From Hyphomicrobium_A sp964493785 (GTDB lineage: Bacteria; Pseudomonadota; Alphaproteobacteria; Rhizobiales; Hyphomicrobiaceae): a DNA stretch of 64,000 nt. This document shows positions 16,404-25,192 of this stretch, piece by piece (positions within the stretch are counted from its first letter, which is position 1; each line of letters starts with the position of its first letter). A model generated the notes under the pieces. That model did no database searches and had not been told where the DNA came from. It saw only the letters and a list, made by a program, of their open reading frames with translations. A program made the position numbers and the translations under genes. The stretch covers positions 1 to 64,000 of the forward strand of contig CAZBPM010000009.1 in assembly GCA_964493785.1 (NCBI GenBank). The letters are read 5' to 3'.

Positions 16404-19343
16404 ATGGCCAAAGCAGAAAGCGCACTGCGCGCCGCGATTGCGTGTCTTTCTCTCAGCGGGCTTCTCGCCGCTACTTCCGCGCCGGCTCTAGCGCAGGCGA
16501 TCTCGATGACGCCGGCGATTGCCCCGGCGGTGCCCAGCCAGGGCGATACGCCGGCCAACCCTCCCGCGCTCAATCCGCCGGTGTTCGTTGAGACCTCGAG
16601 CGGCTCCCCCGGCATCGGACTGACCGACGCCGAGTACGCTAGATTTACTGCTCTGAGCACCGATTTGGCGGACAATTTGGCGCTCAAGGACACGATCAAA
16701 GATGAATTTGAGGGTCTTTCATCGACGTCCATAGGCCCCTACCTGATCGGCGGGGCGGTGAAGAAACCCGGCGAGTCGCAAGAAGACTTTGAGATACGCG
16801 CGGCAAGGCAGGATGCGCTGAAGCAGCAGTGGAACGACATCAATCAGACCAACCAGGACATCAACAGCGAATTGAAGCCACTCGCAAAGCAGATCCGGAA
16901 GGAGACGAACGGCGTTCGTTGCGCCGATCAGTTGACCCCCGCGATCTACGGCGTGAGCGTCGCCGGCGCCGCGATGTCGCTGGCGGGAACCATCGCCGAG
17001 GCGGCTACGAGCCCGACGTCACCAGTCGGCGGAGAGATCGCATCTAACATCATTACGGCGATCGGCCATGGACTGGAGGTTACGTCACTAGGACTTGAAG
17101 GCGTCGCCAACACCTTGCCGAACTGCGAAGGCGTCTTCACCGGCACCGTACAGACGTACGCCAACTTCGTTTCGAAGATGGGGCTGTCGACATTCGATGG
17201 CGCCATCACCCTCGGCTACAACGGCAACCCGACTTACGACCCGGCCGGCACTCCTACCCAATACTACTACGAGGGGATCACGCTCGGCGGTGGCGGCCTC
17301 GCAGGCGCCGGCTACGGTGGCGCGCAGGCCTATACCGGCGATAAAGACGCTATCGCCATCGGCAACGGCGCGCGGGCCGAAGAGAAGGACAGCACGGCCA
17401 TCGGTACCGATGCCTGGGCGACGAAGGAAGGCGCGACAGCGATCGGCGCGCATACACGAGCCAACGGCCTACATTCGACCGTTGTCGGCAACAGCTCCTC
17501 GGCCAACGGCACCAACGACGCCGTGATCGGTTACAACAATCAGACGGGAGCCGGCGGAAACAATTTCGCGCTCGGCACCGGCATCCGCATCATCGATGGC
17601 CCCGGTGGCGATGTGAGCTCCGGCAACACGGCACTTGGCGTCGGCCACATAATTCAGGGCGACAACAACTTCGTCGGCGGCGACCCCAACGAGACGTTCG
17701 GAAGTTCGAACCAGGTTGTCGGCAATGACAACTTCACAGCCGGCTTCAACAATCAAATTCTTGGCAGTGACAACGGCGAAGTCGGAGCGCCTGGCTTTGA
17801 CGGAACGGAGACACCCGGAATCCGGGGCGATTTCAACTCTATCGTCGGCAACAACAACGCGATCGGTAGCGGCGCCTTCAACGATCCTGACGAGACCTCC
17901 GGCCACTACAACAAGGTCTTCGGTAACGACAACAAAATCAAAGACAGCGACGCGGTCGGTGACGGCAACAGCACCGCGGTCTACAACAGCATCGTTGGAA
18001 ACGCGAACGACGTCACCGGCGATGGAAATTTCTTGGGCGGCTTCGGCAACCTTGTGGCGTCCGACTACAGCAAGGTGATCGGCAACTCCAACTTCGTACA
18101 AGGTGGCGACCAGAACGCCGTATTTGGTGATTACGCCTTCGTCAATGGCTCGCAGAACGTTGCCTTCGGTTTCGATACTGCCGTGACAGGTCCCGGCGGC
18201 GCCACCACAGTCGTCAACGGCATCGCCGTCGGAACGCAGGCGGCCGTCACTGGCAGCGGCGGCATCGCCATCGGCGCGAACATGAACAATTCGGTTGGAC
18301 CGGCGGGTGTGGGCGCCTACGCGGCAACCGCGCTGTCCGTGGCGATCGGCGCCGATGCTCAGGGCGGCGGGTCGTCGGGTGCCGTCGGCACGGCGGTTGG
18401 CTCCCAGGCTGCCGCCACAGGAGCCAATTCAACAGCTTACGGCCAGGGATCGCAAGCCCTCGGAAACCAGAGCACTGCACTCGGGCAGGGTGCCCAGGTC
18501 AGCGCTGGCTCCACGGACTCACTAGCGGTCGGCCAAGCGGCTCAAGTCGCCGGCACACAGTCCACAGCCGTCGGCACAGGCGCGTCGGCTATTGGCAATA
18601 GCGTTGAGTCATTGGCTGTCGGCTACCGGTCGAACGCCGATGGATCGCAGGCCTCGACCGCGGCGGGCGCTTTCTCCACCGTCACCGGCACGAGTGAGGC
18701 CTCTGCATACGGTCACGGCGCAACGGTATCCGCCGGAACCACCGGCGGCACCGCAAGCGGTACTGGCGCACGCGTCCAAGCAAGCTATGGTTCGGCCTAT
18801 GGCCATTCAAGCCAGGCAGCCGGGCAATACAGCACCGCGGTTGGCTATGACAGCCACGCCTTGGCAGATGGCTCGGCTGCCTATGGCAACGGCGCCGTCG
18901 CGACGCTCACCAATCAGCAGGTGTTTGGCACCTCGTCGAACACCTACACGACGCCAGGCATCACCTCGAGTCTCAGCCGGCAGCGCCAGTCAGGTCCACT
19001 CCAGCTGACCACGACGGATATCAATGGCAATTTGGCTTCGGACAACGGCGATACGTTCATAGCCGTCTCGCGGCTCCAAGCTGGTGTGGCCATAGCCATG
19101 GCCGCCGAGGCGCCACCGCTCACCGCCTCGCAGAACTTCGGTGTTCGCATCGGCTGGGGTAACTACCAGGGCGACGCCAATGCGGTGGCGGCAAGTGCGA
19201 TCGGAGTGCTTTGCCGCGGGTGTTTCTCGTCCGGCGACCGCATCACAGTCGACGGCGCTATTGGCGCGGGCTGGTCGGACTACAAGACCTACAACTCCGG
19301 CAACACGCTCGGTGGCCGCGCCGGACTGTCCTGGGGTTGGTGA
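16404..19343 (+). CDS. trimeric autotransporter adhesin (YadA/Hia type)
   Basis: ATG 16404, with GGAG just upstream, gives 979 aa. Residues 1-31 form a normal signal peptide without the extended region of many large autotransporters. About 31-310 is a non-repetitive helical N-terminal domain with two lone cysteines. About 312-850 is a head of 12-16 residue repeats: YadA-type units (TAIGTDAWATKEGATAIG) merging into Asn-rich GNDN/GNNN units, which should form a left-handed beta-roll. The last 100 residues are the membrane anchor (GVAIAMAAEAPPL, final GGRAGLSWGW), which trimerises into a 12-strand barrel. The anchor contains an odd CRGC. A role in surface attachment is inferred. Confidence 0.9.
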   Translation: MAKAESALRAAIACLSLSGLLAATSAPALAQAISMTPAIAPAVPSQGDTPANPPALNPPVFVETSSGSPGIGLTDAEYARFTALSTDLADNLALKDTIKDEFEGLSSTSIGPYLIGGAVKKPGESQEDFEIRAARQDALKQQWNDINQTNQDINSELKPLAKQIRKETNGVRCADQLTPAIYGVSVAGAAMSLAGTIAEAATSPTSPVGGEIASNIITAIGHGLEVTSLGLEGVANTLPNCEGVFTGTVQTYANFVSKMGLSTFDGAITLGYNGNPTYDPAGTPTQYYYEGITLGGGGLAGAGYGGAQAYTGDKDAIAIGNGARAEEKDSTAIGTDAWATKEGATAIGAHTRANGLHSTVVGNSSSANGTNDAVIGYNNQTGAGGNNFALGTGIRIIDGPGGDVSSGNTALGVGHIIQGDNNFVGGDPNETFGSSNQVVGNDNFTAGFNNQILGSDNGEVGAPGFDGTETPGIRGDFNSIVGNNNAIGSGAFNDPDETSGHYNKVFGNDNKIKDSDAVGDGNSTAVYNSIVGNANDVTGDGNFLGGFGNLVASDYSKVIGNSNFVQGGDQNAVFGDYAFVNGSQNVAFGFDTAVTGPGGATTVVNGIAVGTQAAVTGSGGIAIGANMNNSVGPAGVGAYAATALSVAIGADAQGGGSSGAVGTAVGSQAAATGANSTAYGQGSQALGNQSTALGQGAQVSAGSTDSLAVGQAAQVAGTQSTAVGTGASAIGNSVESLAVGYRSNADGSQASTAAGAFSTVTGTSEASAYGHGATVSAGTTGGTASGTGARVQASYGSAYGHSSQAAGQYSTAVGYDSHALADGSAAYGNGAVATLTNQQVFGTSSNTYTTPGITSSLSRQRQSGPLQLTTTDINGNLASDNGDTFIAVSRLQAGVAIAMAAEAPPLTASQNFGVRIGWGNYQGDANAVAASAIGVLCRGCFSSGDRITVDGAIGAGWSDYKTYNSGNTLGGRAGLSWGW

Positions 19344-19401
19344 TCGGCGGAGCAGCGGGCTGCGGAAACTTCCCGCAGCTCCCTTCTGCAATCTTCATAG
19401 G

Positions 19402-19857
19402 CTAGGGCGCTGCCGCCTTTGGCAGCCGGGCATCGAGTAGATCGTATATGCGTTTGGCAGCGTCGTTGCTGTCGGGCACGCCGGAAATCACCAGCGTGAT
19501 CAAGTCGCTGCCGCGCCGGATGAGTATCATCGGTCCCACCGACGTCGCTTGGTCCCCCAGGGCAAGTTTGCCCATGACGCTTCCGAGTTCCGGTTCCATG
19601 ATTCCGGCGCCCATCATGCCAGACTCCCCGTCACCCCAATTCAGCTGCACCTCCGCGTAGGCCCCGCCGATTTCGTCGCCTCCGACCTCGTAGGTGCACT
19701 TGGTTTGCCCGCCGCGGTCGTCGGCTACTGCGCCGACCGTGGTGCCGAGAACGGCGCTCATGTCCGCAGCAGAGACAAGTCCGCACGCGGTCGGCGCCGC
19801 GGACACGCTAGTGCTTAGAAAGCCGGCAAGGATCAGTACAACTGAGACAATGCGCAT
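19402..19857 (-). CDS. secreted protein of unknown function with two cysteines
   Basis: A 151-residue protein with a signal peptide (MRIVSVVLILAGFLSTSVSA). The mature part starts TACGLVSAADMSAVLGTTVG and continues to a KCTYEVGGDE segment. This CxLLt-A-E layout and the later helix SNDAAKRIYDLLDARLP resemble small exported proteins of the DUF3558 kind, but the match is only by eye. The two cysteines would pair in the periplasm. It is convergent with the adhesin gene, and I see no functional link. Confidence 0.65.
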   Translation of the reverse strand: MRIVSVVLILAGFLSTSVSAAPTACGLVSAADMSAVLGTTVGAVADDRGGQTKCTYEVGGDEIGGAYAEVQLNWGDGESGMMGAGIMEPELGSVMGKLALGDQATSVGPMILIRRGSDLITLVISGVPDSNDAAKRIYDLLDARLPKAAAP

Positions 19858-19900
19858 GAAATGAACCTCGATGATGAGTTACGCGTCACCCAAAAAAATA

Positions 19901-19972
19901 CCTTACAACAGAGACCACGCGCTCGGGCGCTGCTGACGCTCCGACGAGCTTCAGTGGAAACACCATAACCTC
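19901..19972 (-). pseudogene. 3' remnant of a second cyclase-family gene
   Basis: Read on the minus strand, these 72 bases encode EVMVFPLKLVGASAAPERVV followed by SVVR. This matches 21 of 24 residues at the C-terminus of the intact cyclase at 21308-22069, and about 60 of 72 bases are the same. Upstream of the Glu codon the similarity stops at once, and the original stop codon is lost. The remnant and the intact gene flank the GntR regulator and its divergent neighbour, as expected after a gene duplication followed by deletion or insertion. Confidence 0.75.
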
Positions 19973-20189
19973 GCTGGCGCGACGCCGTCCGCCGCACGCT
20001 TGCGCGACGCACTGATTGATCCCAGGAAATTTGCAGATGTTGTGTCGCCAGCGCATCGCAAAGCGTCTGGCCGATCGCACGTCAGCTGTGACGGCAGTCA
20101 AAATAGAGGGTCAGGGGCGAAAGAACGGTCCCAACGGCGGCGCACTGCCGTGTGATCGGCGCCATTGCTGCCGAGCGGCAGTCGTCCGG

Positions 20190-20525
20190 CTACGGCTCGA
20201 TGCTCCCGTTCCCACTTGCCCCGTTCTTTCGAGCGGCTGACACAGCCGCGCGGAGCCGATCGAAAAATTCGGGGCACGTAGCCAAACTGGTTGCTTCCTC
20301 GTTGGCGCAAGCAGCGCGCCAAGCGTCGTGCTCATATTCCAGCCTCAATGGAGCAGCTTCGAGATTGCAGGCGACGGTGAAGCCGCACCTCGGGCAACTG
20401 AGTTCCGCCAATACACACTCCTCTAAAGGACTGTGTAGTGGGACCACCAAACCCAGCTGCACTGGTTGTTCTAGATCAATGAACAGCGTTGATTTATAGT
20501 CACATCCTAAATAAAGGCACGTCAT
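20190..20525 (-). CDS. small cysteine-rich protein of unknown function
   Basis: A 111-residue protein from ATG 20525 (an ATG at 20546 adds seven residues). It has two N-terminal cysteines (TCLYLGCDY) and a CPRCGFTVAC cluster about 40 residues later, which together could bind zinc as a ribbon. The last 50 residues are helical and Ala-rich. It is divergent from the GntR regulator, with starts only 23 bp apart, so they share a promoter region and the regulator may control it. I do not recognise the family. Confidence 0.5.
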   Translation of the reverse strand: MTCLYLGCDYKSTLFIDLEQPVQLGLVVPLHSPLEECVLAELSCPRCGFTVACNLEAAPLRLEYEHDAWRAACANEEATSLATCPEFFDRLRAAVSAARKNGASGNGSIEP

Positions 20526-20548
20526 CCGGCCGATATACCAGGGCAAAC

Positions 20549-21262
20549 ATGCAGCTGAATCGCCAACCTCTCTATTGTCAGGTCGCGAACGAACTGGTCG
20601 GTTTCATATCAAAGGGAGCGTGGAAACCGGGGGACGCAATACCCAACGAGATCGATCTGGCGAGGAAGTTGGGGGTCAGCACAGGAACAATGCGTAAGGC
20701 CCTCGATAAACTCGAGGCGAGCCATCTGATCATCCGTCGGCAAGGTCGCGGTACTTTCGTTTTGGACCAGACCGGATTTGATAATCGTCAGCGCTTTGAA
20801 CTCATGCGCCTCGCCGACGGAGGCTCCATCCACTCGATCAGCTCAACACTTGATGAGAGCCTTGGGGCGGCCTCGAAAGAAGAGTGCAGGGAGCTGTCAC
20901 TCGACGAAAAAGACAAAGTTCTTCGAGCAGAAAGGACGAAAACTCACGACGGGCGCACCTTGGTCTATGAGAATATTTCGATTGCCGCCAAGCGCTTCCC
21001 AGGGATTGAGTGTGAAGTCGGCAAGGTCGACTATCTGTTGACCGGATTGGCCCAGAAATACGGAGTAATTTTAGGTCAAGCCATGGAACAGCTGACCCTG
21101 TGCGAGGTGCCCGACAAAGTAGCTGACTTTCTTTCGGTACCGGTGCGCTCGGTCGTTCTGAAGCTCCAACTGGTCGTTTATTCTTTCTCTGGCGAGCCAC
21201 TGATGCTGCGGACGGGGTATTCGCACCTTCCGAATGCGAAGTACGTCGTCAGGATTGGCTAG
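20549..21262 (+). CDS. GntR-family regulator with UTRA ligand domain (HutC/FarR type)
   Basis: From ATG 20549 the product is 237 aa; an upstream in-frame ATG at 20489 lies in the promoter area. Residues about 5-70 are the GntR winged HTH (PLYCQVANELVGFISKGAWKPGDAIPNEIDLARKLGVSTGTMRKALDKLE, wing RRQGRGTFV). Residues about 95-235 are a UTRA domain that binds a small effector. Such regulators repress catabolic operons and autoregulate. Close candidates are the divergent gene at 20190 and the convergent cyclase/FAH pair downstream. The effector cannot be read from the sequence. Confidence 0.9.
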   Translation: MQLNRQPLYCQVANELVGFISKGAWKPGDAIPNEIDLARKLGVSTGTMRKALDKLEASHLIIRRQGRGTFVLDQTGFDNRQRFELMRLADGGSIHSISSTLDESLGAASKEECRELSLDEKDKVLRAERTKTHDGRTLVYENISIAAKRFPGIECEVGKVDYLLTGLAQKYGVILGQAMEQLTLCEVPDKVADFLSVPVRSVVLKLQLVVYSFSGEPLMLRTGYSHLPNAKYVVRIG

Positions 21263-21307
21263 AGCTAGCTTCCTCGAGCGGTCACGCCAGCGAGCATCAC
21301 CCAGAAC

Positions 21308-22069
21308 CTATCTCACAACAGCCACCACCCGCGCGGGCGCCGCCGATGCACCGACGATCTTCAGCGGAAACACCATAACCTCAAAGCCCGTCGGCGGCAG
21401 AGCGCCAAGGTTCGTCAGCTGCTCCATGTGCCAATAGGGGCGCCGCTGCCCGACGCGATGCGCTTCCCAGAACAGCGTCGAATCGTTCGTCGCTTTCGAC
21501 CGCGCGATCTGCGCGCGGAATGGCAGGTCCCAGCCCCACTGGTCGATGCCCATGACACGCGGACCACGATCGAGCAGCCACTCCGTCGCGGCTGCGCTCA
21601 TGCCCGTCCCGCGCTTCCAGAACTCCTTCGTGCCCATCAGGCTGTCGCGTCCCGTGCGGATCAGCACGATCGTGCGCTCGTCGAGCTGTGCACCCGATTT
21701 CGCCAGCGCGGCTTCCAGATCAGCTGGCGTGATCGCATCGTCGTCGGCCTTGTGCGTAAGGTCGAGCACCACGCCCGGCCCGATGCATTTATCGAGCGGC
21801 ATCTCGTCGATGGTCTCCGCGCGTGCGCCCCCCGACGTCGGACCGTAGTGCCACGGAGCATCGATATGCGTCGTCGAATGCACGCCCATCTTCGTGATCG
21901 TGTCGTCGGCCCAGCCGGTAAAGTCCGACGGAAACAGACGCTTCGGCAGGCCGAGCAGCCGCACCAGCAGCTTCGCCGCGCGATGCGGCTTGTGACGGAT
22001 CTTCACCTGCATGAAGCGCGGATCGCCCGCATTGAACTGGATGGGCTTTGAAAGATCGATGATCTGCAT
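21308..22069 (-). CDS. cyclase-family metal-dependent hydrolase
   Basis: A 253-residue protein of the putative cyclase family, which includes bacterial kynurenine formamidase and isatin hydrolase. The metal-binding motif H-x-x-x-H-x-D appears as MGVHSTTHIDAPWH near residues 60-73, and the C-terminal FEVMVFPLKIVGASAAPAR is typical of the isatin-hydrolase-like branch. It hydrolyses a ring or amide bond to an acid, but the substrate is not fixed by sequence. The start lies 5 bp after the stop of the FAH-family gene, so the two form one transcript. A decayed copy of its 3' end is at 19901. Confidence 0.88.
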   Translation of the reverse strand: MQIIDLSKPIQFNAGDPRFMQVKIRHKPHRAAKLLVRLLGLPKRLFPSDFTGWADDTITKMGVHSTTHIDAPWHYGPTSGGARAETIDEMPLDKCIGPGVVLDLTHKADDDAITPADLEAALAKSGAQLDERTIVLIRTGRDSLMGTKEFWKRGTGMSAAATEWLLDRGPRVMGIDQWGWDLPFRAQIARSKATNDSTLFWEAHRVGQRRPYWHMEQLTNLGALPPTGFEVMVFPLKIVGASAAPARVVAVVR

Positions 22070-22074
22070 GGAAG

Positions 22075-23031
22075 CTACACGATGCGGTTGGTGACGGCGC
22101 CGATGCCATCTATGGCGAGGGCTATTGTATCCCCTCGCTGCAGGAGCGCACCGGACTCGATGCCGCTGCCGCCGGGTAGCGTGCCGCTGCCAAACAGCTC
22201 GCCCGGGTGAAGCTGTTCGTCGCGGCTGGCGTGCGCCAGAACCTCGCCGAGCGAGAAGCGAGCGCCCGCCGTCGAGCATTCGCGCACGACATTCCCGTTG
22301 AGCATCACGCGCCCTTTCAGCTCTCGCCACCGCGGCAGAATCTCGTCGGCGCTGACGACCACGCCCGACATGGCGCTCGCGAAATGCTTCGCCTTCTGCG
22401 GCCCGAAGCCCGACCGCATCTCGCCGAGCTGCACGTCGCGCGCCGAGAAATCGTTGAGCACCACGAAGCCGCCGATGGCGCGCTCGGCTTCAGCCGGCGT
22501 TGCGTCGCGTAACGGATGCGCGAGCACGAAGCCGAGCTCCAGTTCGTAGTCGAGCGCTTCGGTGTAGCGAGGGATTGGCACGTCGTCGCCGTCAGCCGCG
22601 AACGTCATGTGATTGCCGAAGTAATAGACCGGCTGGCGATACCACAGCGCACTCGGCTTCAGACTTGGAAACGTCGTTCGCGTGATGAGTTCATAGGCCC
22701 CGACGATACGGTTCGCCGCCGGCATGAACCGGCGCACGAAACCGCGCGCGGCATCGACGGCGTGTGCCTCATACAACATGAAGTCGCGAAAGGAGCGCGG
22801 CTCGAACGCCAGGCCCAGGCGCGTATCGGCGCCGGGCGCTACGCCTTGGGCCGCATCGACCAGCGTTGCTTGGTCGTCAAGCGAAAGCGCCAGCAGCGCT
22901 ACGGCATCGTTTGTGTCGATCCCGGCGAGTTTTGGCAGCCCCCGGGCCGCCTCGGCCACGGGGACCCAGCCATGCGCGGCCAGCACTTCCATGCGCCGTC
23001 CGGCATTTGTTGCATTGCATCTTAGCTTCAT
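22075..23031 (-). CDS. fumarylacetoacetate hydrolase (FAH) family protein
   Basis: A 318-residue FAH-fold enzyme; a TTG at 23040 is an alternative start. The C-terminal two thirds contain the metal-site pattern of the family: a YELELGFVLAHPL segment with acidic ligands, then VLNDFSARDVQ, and later LFGSGTLPGGSGIE with the glycine-rich loop. Members cleave carbon-carbon bonds or decarboxylate or hydrate oxo-acids in aromatic catabolism. The N-terminal 100 residues form the extra domain seen in true fumarylacetoacetase-like members. It is the first gene of a pair with the cyclase-family hydrolase. Confidence 0.88.
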   Translation of the reverse strand: MKLRCNATNAGRRMEVLAAHGWVPVAEAARGLPKLAGIDTNDAVALLALSLDDQATLVDAAQGVAPGADTRLGLAFEPRSFRDFMLYEAHAVDAARGFVRRFMPAANRIVGAYELITRTTFPSLKPSALWYRQPVYYFGNHMTFAADGDDVPIPRYTEALDYELELGFVLAHPLRDATPAEAERAIGGFVVLNDFSARDVQLGEMRSGFGPQKAKHFASAMSGVVVSADEILPRWRELKGRVMLNGNVVRECSTAGARFSLGEVLAHASRDEQLHPGELFGSGTLPGGSGIESGALLQRGDTIALAIDGIGAVTNRIV

Positions 23032-23151
23032 GGAGGACAATCAACTCGCTGCTAAGCTTGCATTGTCGTGACCGGCTTTAGACTTTCGGAACGGGGTGGT
23101 TAGTACGACGTTTTCCCAGGTTAGGCATAATCCTTGAGGAGAGGAAACGTC

Positions 23152-23496
23152 ATGACCATCACCAGAAAAGCAATCGCCGGATCTCTCGTTGCAGCCGCCG
23201 CCATCGCCCTCACTGCAGGCGCGGCATTCGCTGAGCACCACTTCTCCGGAACTTGGAAAGTGAAAGATTCGAGCGGCGCGGACTTCGAGATCATGCTCGG
23301 CAAGGACGGTAAGGCCAGTGCCAACCGCGGCGCCGAAGGCATGAACGGCAAGTGGGTCGAGAAGGACGGCGTCGCGGTCGTCACCTGGGATACCGGCTGG
23401 ATGACCAAGATCGCCAAGAAGGGCGATCACTACACGAAGACGGCCTTCGAAGGCGACAAGGAGAAGAACTCCTCTGATGCCGTGAAGGTGAAATAG
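23152..23496 (+). CDS. small secreted protein, function unknown
   Basis: The start at ATG 23152 follows GAGGAGAGG and gives a clean signal peptide (to GAAFAEHH) and 114 aa. The mature part is a short beta-rich domain: FSGTWKVKDSSGADFEIML, GKWVEKDGVAVVTWDTGW, then a Lys-rich end. The GTW opening and the spacing recall small lipocalin-like proteins that test how much of a ligand is present, but I cannot name a family. It is transcribed towards the YeaQ-like gene, with a hairpin in between. Confidence 0.7.
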   Translation: MTITRKAIAGSLVAAAAIALTAGAAFAEHHFSGTWKVKDSSGADFEIMLGKDGKASANRGAEGMNGKWVEKDGVAVVTWDTGWMTKIAKKGDHYTKTAFEGDKEKNSSDAVKVK

Positions 23497-23509
23497 CGGA
23501 TCACTGAGC

Positions 23510-23534
23510 GCGAGGCGCCATTGTGGCGTCTCGC
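23510..23534. terminator. hairpin between two same-strand small genes
   Basis: A 10-bp stem with one G-T pair (23510-23519 with 23525-23534) and a 5-base loop, 13 bp past the stop at 23496. No T-run follows, so it may be an attenuator or an mRNA-stabilising stem rather than a strong terminator. Confidence 0.5.
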
Positions 23535-23558
23535 CAATTGAGGGTAGCGGAGCAGGCA

Positions 23559-23849
23559 ATGGTTATAAGCTGGTCGCAGATCATCGTTTGGCTCATCATC
23601 GGGCTGGCCGGCGGAACGCTCGCTGGCGCGGTCGTGCGTTGGCAGCGCACGGGGTTCGGCCTGTGGGAGAACTTAGGAATAGGCCTCGTCGGCGCGGTCG
23701 TCGGCGGATTCCTCTTCCGTCTGTTCAACATCCTGCCGGGCCTTGAATCGATCTCGATATCGCTGCGCGATGTCGTCTCGGCGCTCATCGGATCGCTGCT
23801 GTTCCTCGTCGGCCTCTGGCTCTGGCACAAGCGCGCTGCTGTCGCTTGA
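23559..23849 (+). CDS. GlsB/YeaQ/YmgE-family small membrane protein
   Basis: A 96-residue protein, almost all membrane: three hydrophobic segments with the Gly-rich pattern WLIIGLAGGTLAGAVVRW, NLGIGLVGAVVGGFLF and a last segment before LWHKRAAVA. This pattern defines the transglycosylase-associated/YeaQ family of inner-membrane stress proteins, whose biochemical role is unknown. The stop overlaps the start of the VOC gene (TGATG), so the two are coupled. Confidence 0.85.
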   Translation: MVISWSQIIVWLIIGLAGGTLAGAVVRWQRTGFGLWENLGIGLVGAVVGGFLFRLFNILPGLESISISLRDVVSALIGSLLFLVGLWLWHKRAAVA

Positions 23850-24301
23850 TGGTGCGCGTGGTCAACATCGACCACATCTCGGTGCGGGTGTCCGACTTCG
23901 CGCGCTCCAGGAAATTCTACACAGCGCTCTTTGAGTTCCTCGGCTTTGAGGTGCTGGGTGAGTACGACGACGCCATCGGCTGGACCAACGGCAAGACACG
24001 TTACTGGATTGGCCAGGCTGACGCGAAAGGCAGGAAACGCAAGTTCCACATCGGCGATGTCGGCCTGCACCACTATGCGTTCGAGCTGCGTAGCCGCAAG
24101 GACGTGGACGCCCTCCAAAGCTTTCTGAAAGGCGTCGGCGCCAAGATCGTCGACCCGGCCGCCGAATACTATGACGACTATTACGCGGTCTTCTTTCTCG
24201 ATCCCGACGGGATGAAGCTCGAAGGCATGAAGTGGGGCGAGAAGACTCGTGCTCACCGGCGCAAGGCTGCTCAAAAGCGCAAGCGAAAGGCGGCGGCGTG
24301 A
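23849..24301 (+). CDS. VOC (glyoxalase/bleomycin resistance/dioxygenase) superfamily protein
   Basis: A single VOC domain of 150 aa. The opening VVNIDHISVRVSDFARSRKFYTALFEFLGFEVL gives the first metal-ligand histidine, GLHHYAFEL the second, and the late AVFFLDPDGMKLEGM the glutamate, so a divalent metal site is likely intact. Function within the superfamily cannot be told from these residues. The C-terminal 20 residues are nearly all Lys/Arg/Ala, which is unusual. Translation is coupled to the YeaQ-like membrane protein just before it. Confidence 0.87.
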   Translation: MVRVVNIDHISVRVSDFARSRKFYTALFEFLGFEVLGEYDDAIGWTNGKTRYWIGQADAKGRKRKFHIGDVGLHHYAFELRSRKDVDALQSFLKGVGAKIVDPAAEYYDDYYAVFFLDPDGMKLEGMKWGEKTRAHRRKAAQKRKRKAAA

Positions 24302-24345
24302 GGCGCATCGAGGTTGCTACGCACGCTCATTTGTTGCCGCACTGC

Positions 24346-25104
24346 CTATTCCTCGTAGATCATCTTCACAGTCATGCCGCCGTCGATGACGAAGTTATGT
24401 CCCGTGACGAACCCCGCCTGCTCGGCCAGGAACAGGCAGGCTTCGGCTACGTCTTCTGGTTTGCCGACGCGGCCCACGGGATGCTGCAGCCTGTCGCGCT
24501 CGGAGTGAACCGGCGTCTCCGCGCGCTCTGAGAATTGCCAGTCGCGCGTCTCTATCCATCCCGGACTGATCGCGTTCACCCGGATCCCGTATGGCCCGAG
24601 GCTAATGGCCATGCCGTGTGTCAGCGCGACGATCCCGCCCTTTGAAGCCGTATAGCTTTCGGTGCCGGGCTCCGACATGAACGCGCGCGTCGACGCGATG
24701 TTGATGATGGCGCCCCGCTTCTTCTCGGCCACCATCTGCCGCGCCACTTTCTGCGAGCAAAGAAACGCGCCACGCAGGTTCACCGCGATGACCCGGTCGA
24801 AGTCCTCCACCGGCAATTCAAGGAACGGCTGGCGCACCATGATGCCAGCGTTGTTGACGAGGACGTCCGGGCAGCCGATTTCAACCAGCGTCTGCGCAAG
24901 CCAACCGTCGATCTCTTCTTCGGTGCCCGTGCCGCCCTTCACGTAGAGGCCTTTGCCGCCTGAAGCGCGCACATGCTCGATGGCCTCGATACCGGCATCC
25001 TCCACCGGATCGAATATCGACACCGCGTATCCGGCATTCGCGAAAGCATACGCAATGCCCCGTCCGATGCCCTGGGCCCCGCCCGTAATCGCTGCAATCT
25101 TCAA
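24346..25104 (-). CDS. short-chain dehydrogenase/reductase (FabG-like)
   Basis: A classical SDR of 252 aa using NAD(P)(H). The cofactor loop is TGGAQGIGRG at residues 7-16, NNAG follows near residue 88, and the catalytic pair is YTASK near 155, with ISPGWIETRDW after it. The stretch AETPVHSERDRLQHPVGRVGKPEDVAEACLFL and the end FVIDGGMTVKMIYEE are typical of sugar- or alcohol-oxidising SDRs. The segment linking them is a little longer than in FabG itself, so it is unlikely to be the housekeeping fatty-acid enzyme. It is divergent from the amidohydrolase. Confidence 0.9.
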   Translation of the reverse strand: MKIAAITGGAQGIGRGIAYAFANAGYAVSIFDPVEDAGIEAIEHVRASGGKGLYVKGGTGTEEEIDGWLAQTLVEIGCPDVLVNNAGIMVRQPFLELPVEDFDRVIAVNLRGAFLCSQKVARQMVAEKKRGAIINIASTRAFMSEPGTESYTASKGGIVALTHGMAISLGPYGIRVNAISPGWIETRDWQFSERAETPVHSERDRLQHPVGRVGKPEDVAEACLFLAEQAGFVTGHNFVIDGGMTVKMIYEE

Positions 25105-25192
25105 TGCCGGTCTCCATCAGTGGGAAGGGTGGGGCTTATCCGCGGCCGCACTTGCCGCCACCCGGCAAATCACATGTGGTGTCATCTGACAT

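Noticed and set aside
17340..18930. Repeated DNA that could be taken for a CRISPR or satellite array
   Set aside because: The periodicity comes from the 12-16 residue beta-roll repeats of the adhesin; unit sequence and spacing vary and the frame stays open. No CRISPR array was seen anywhere in the window.
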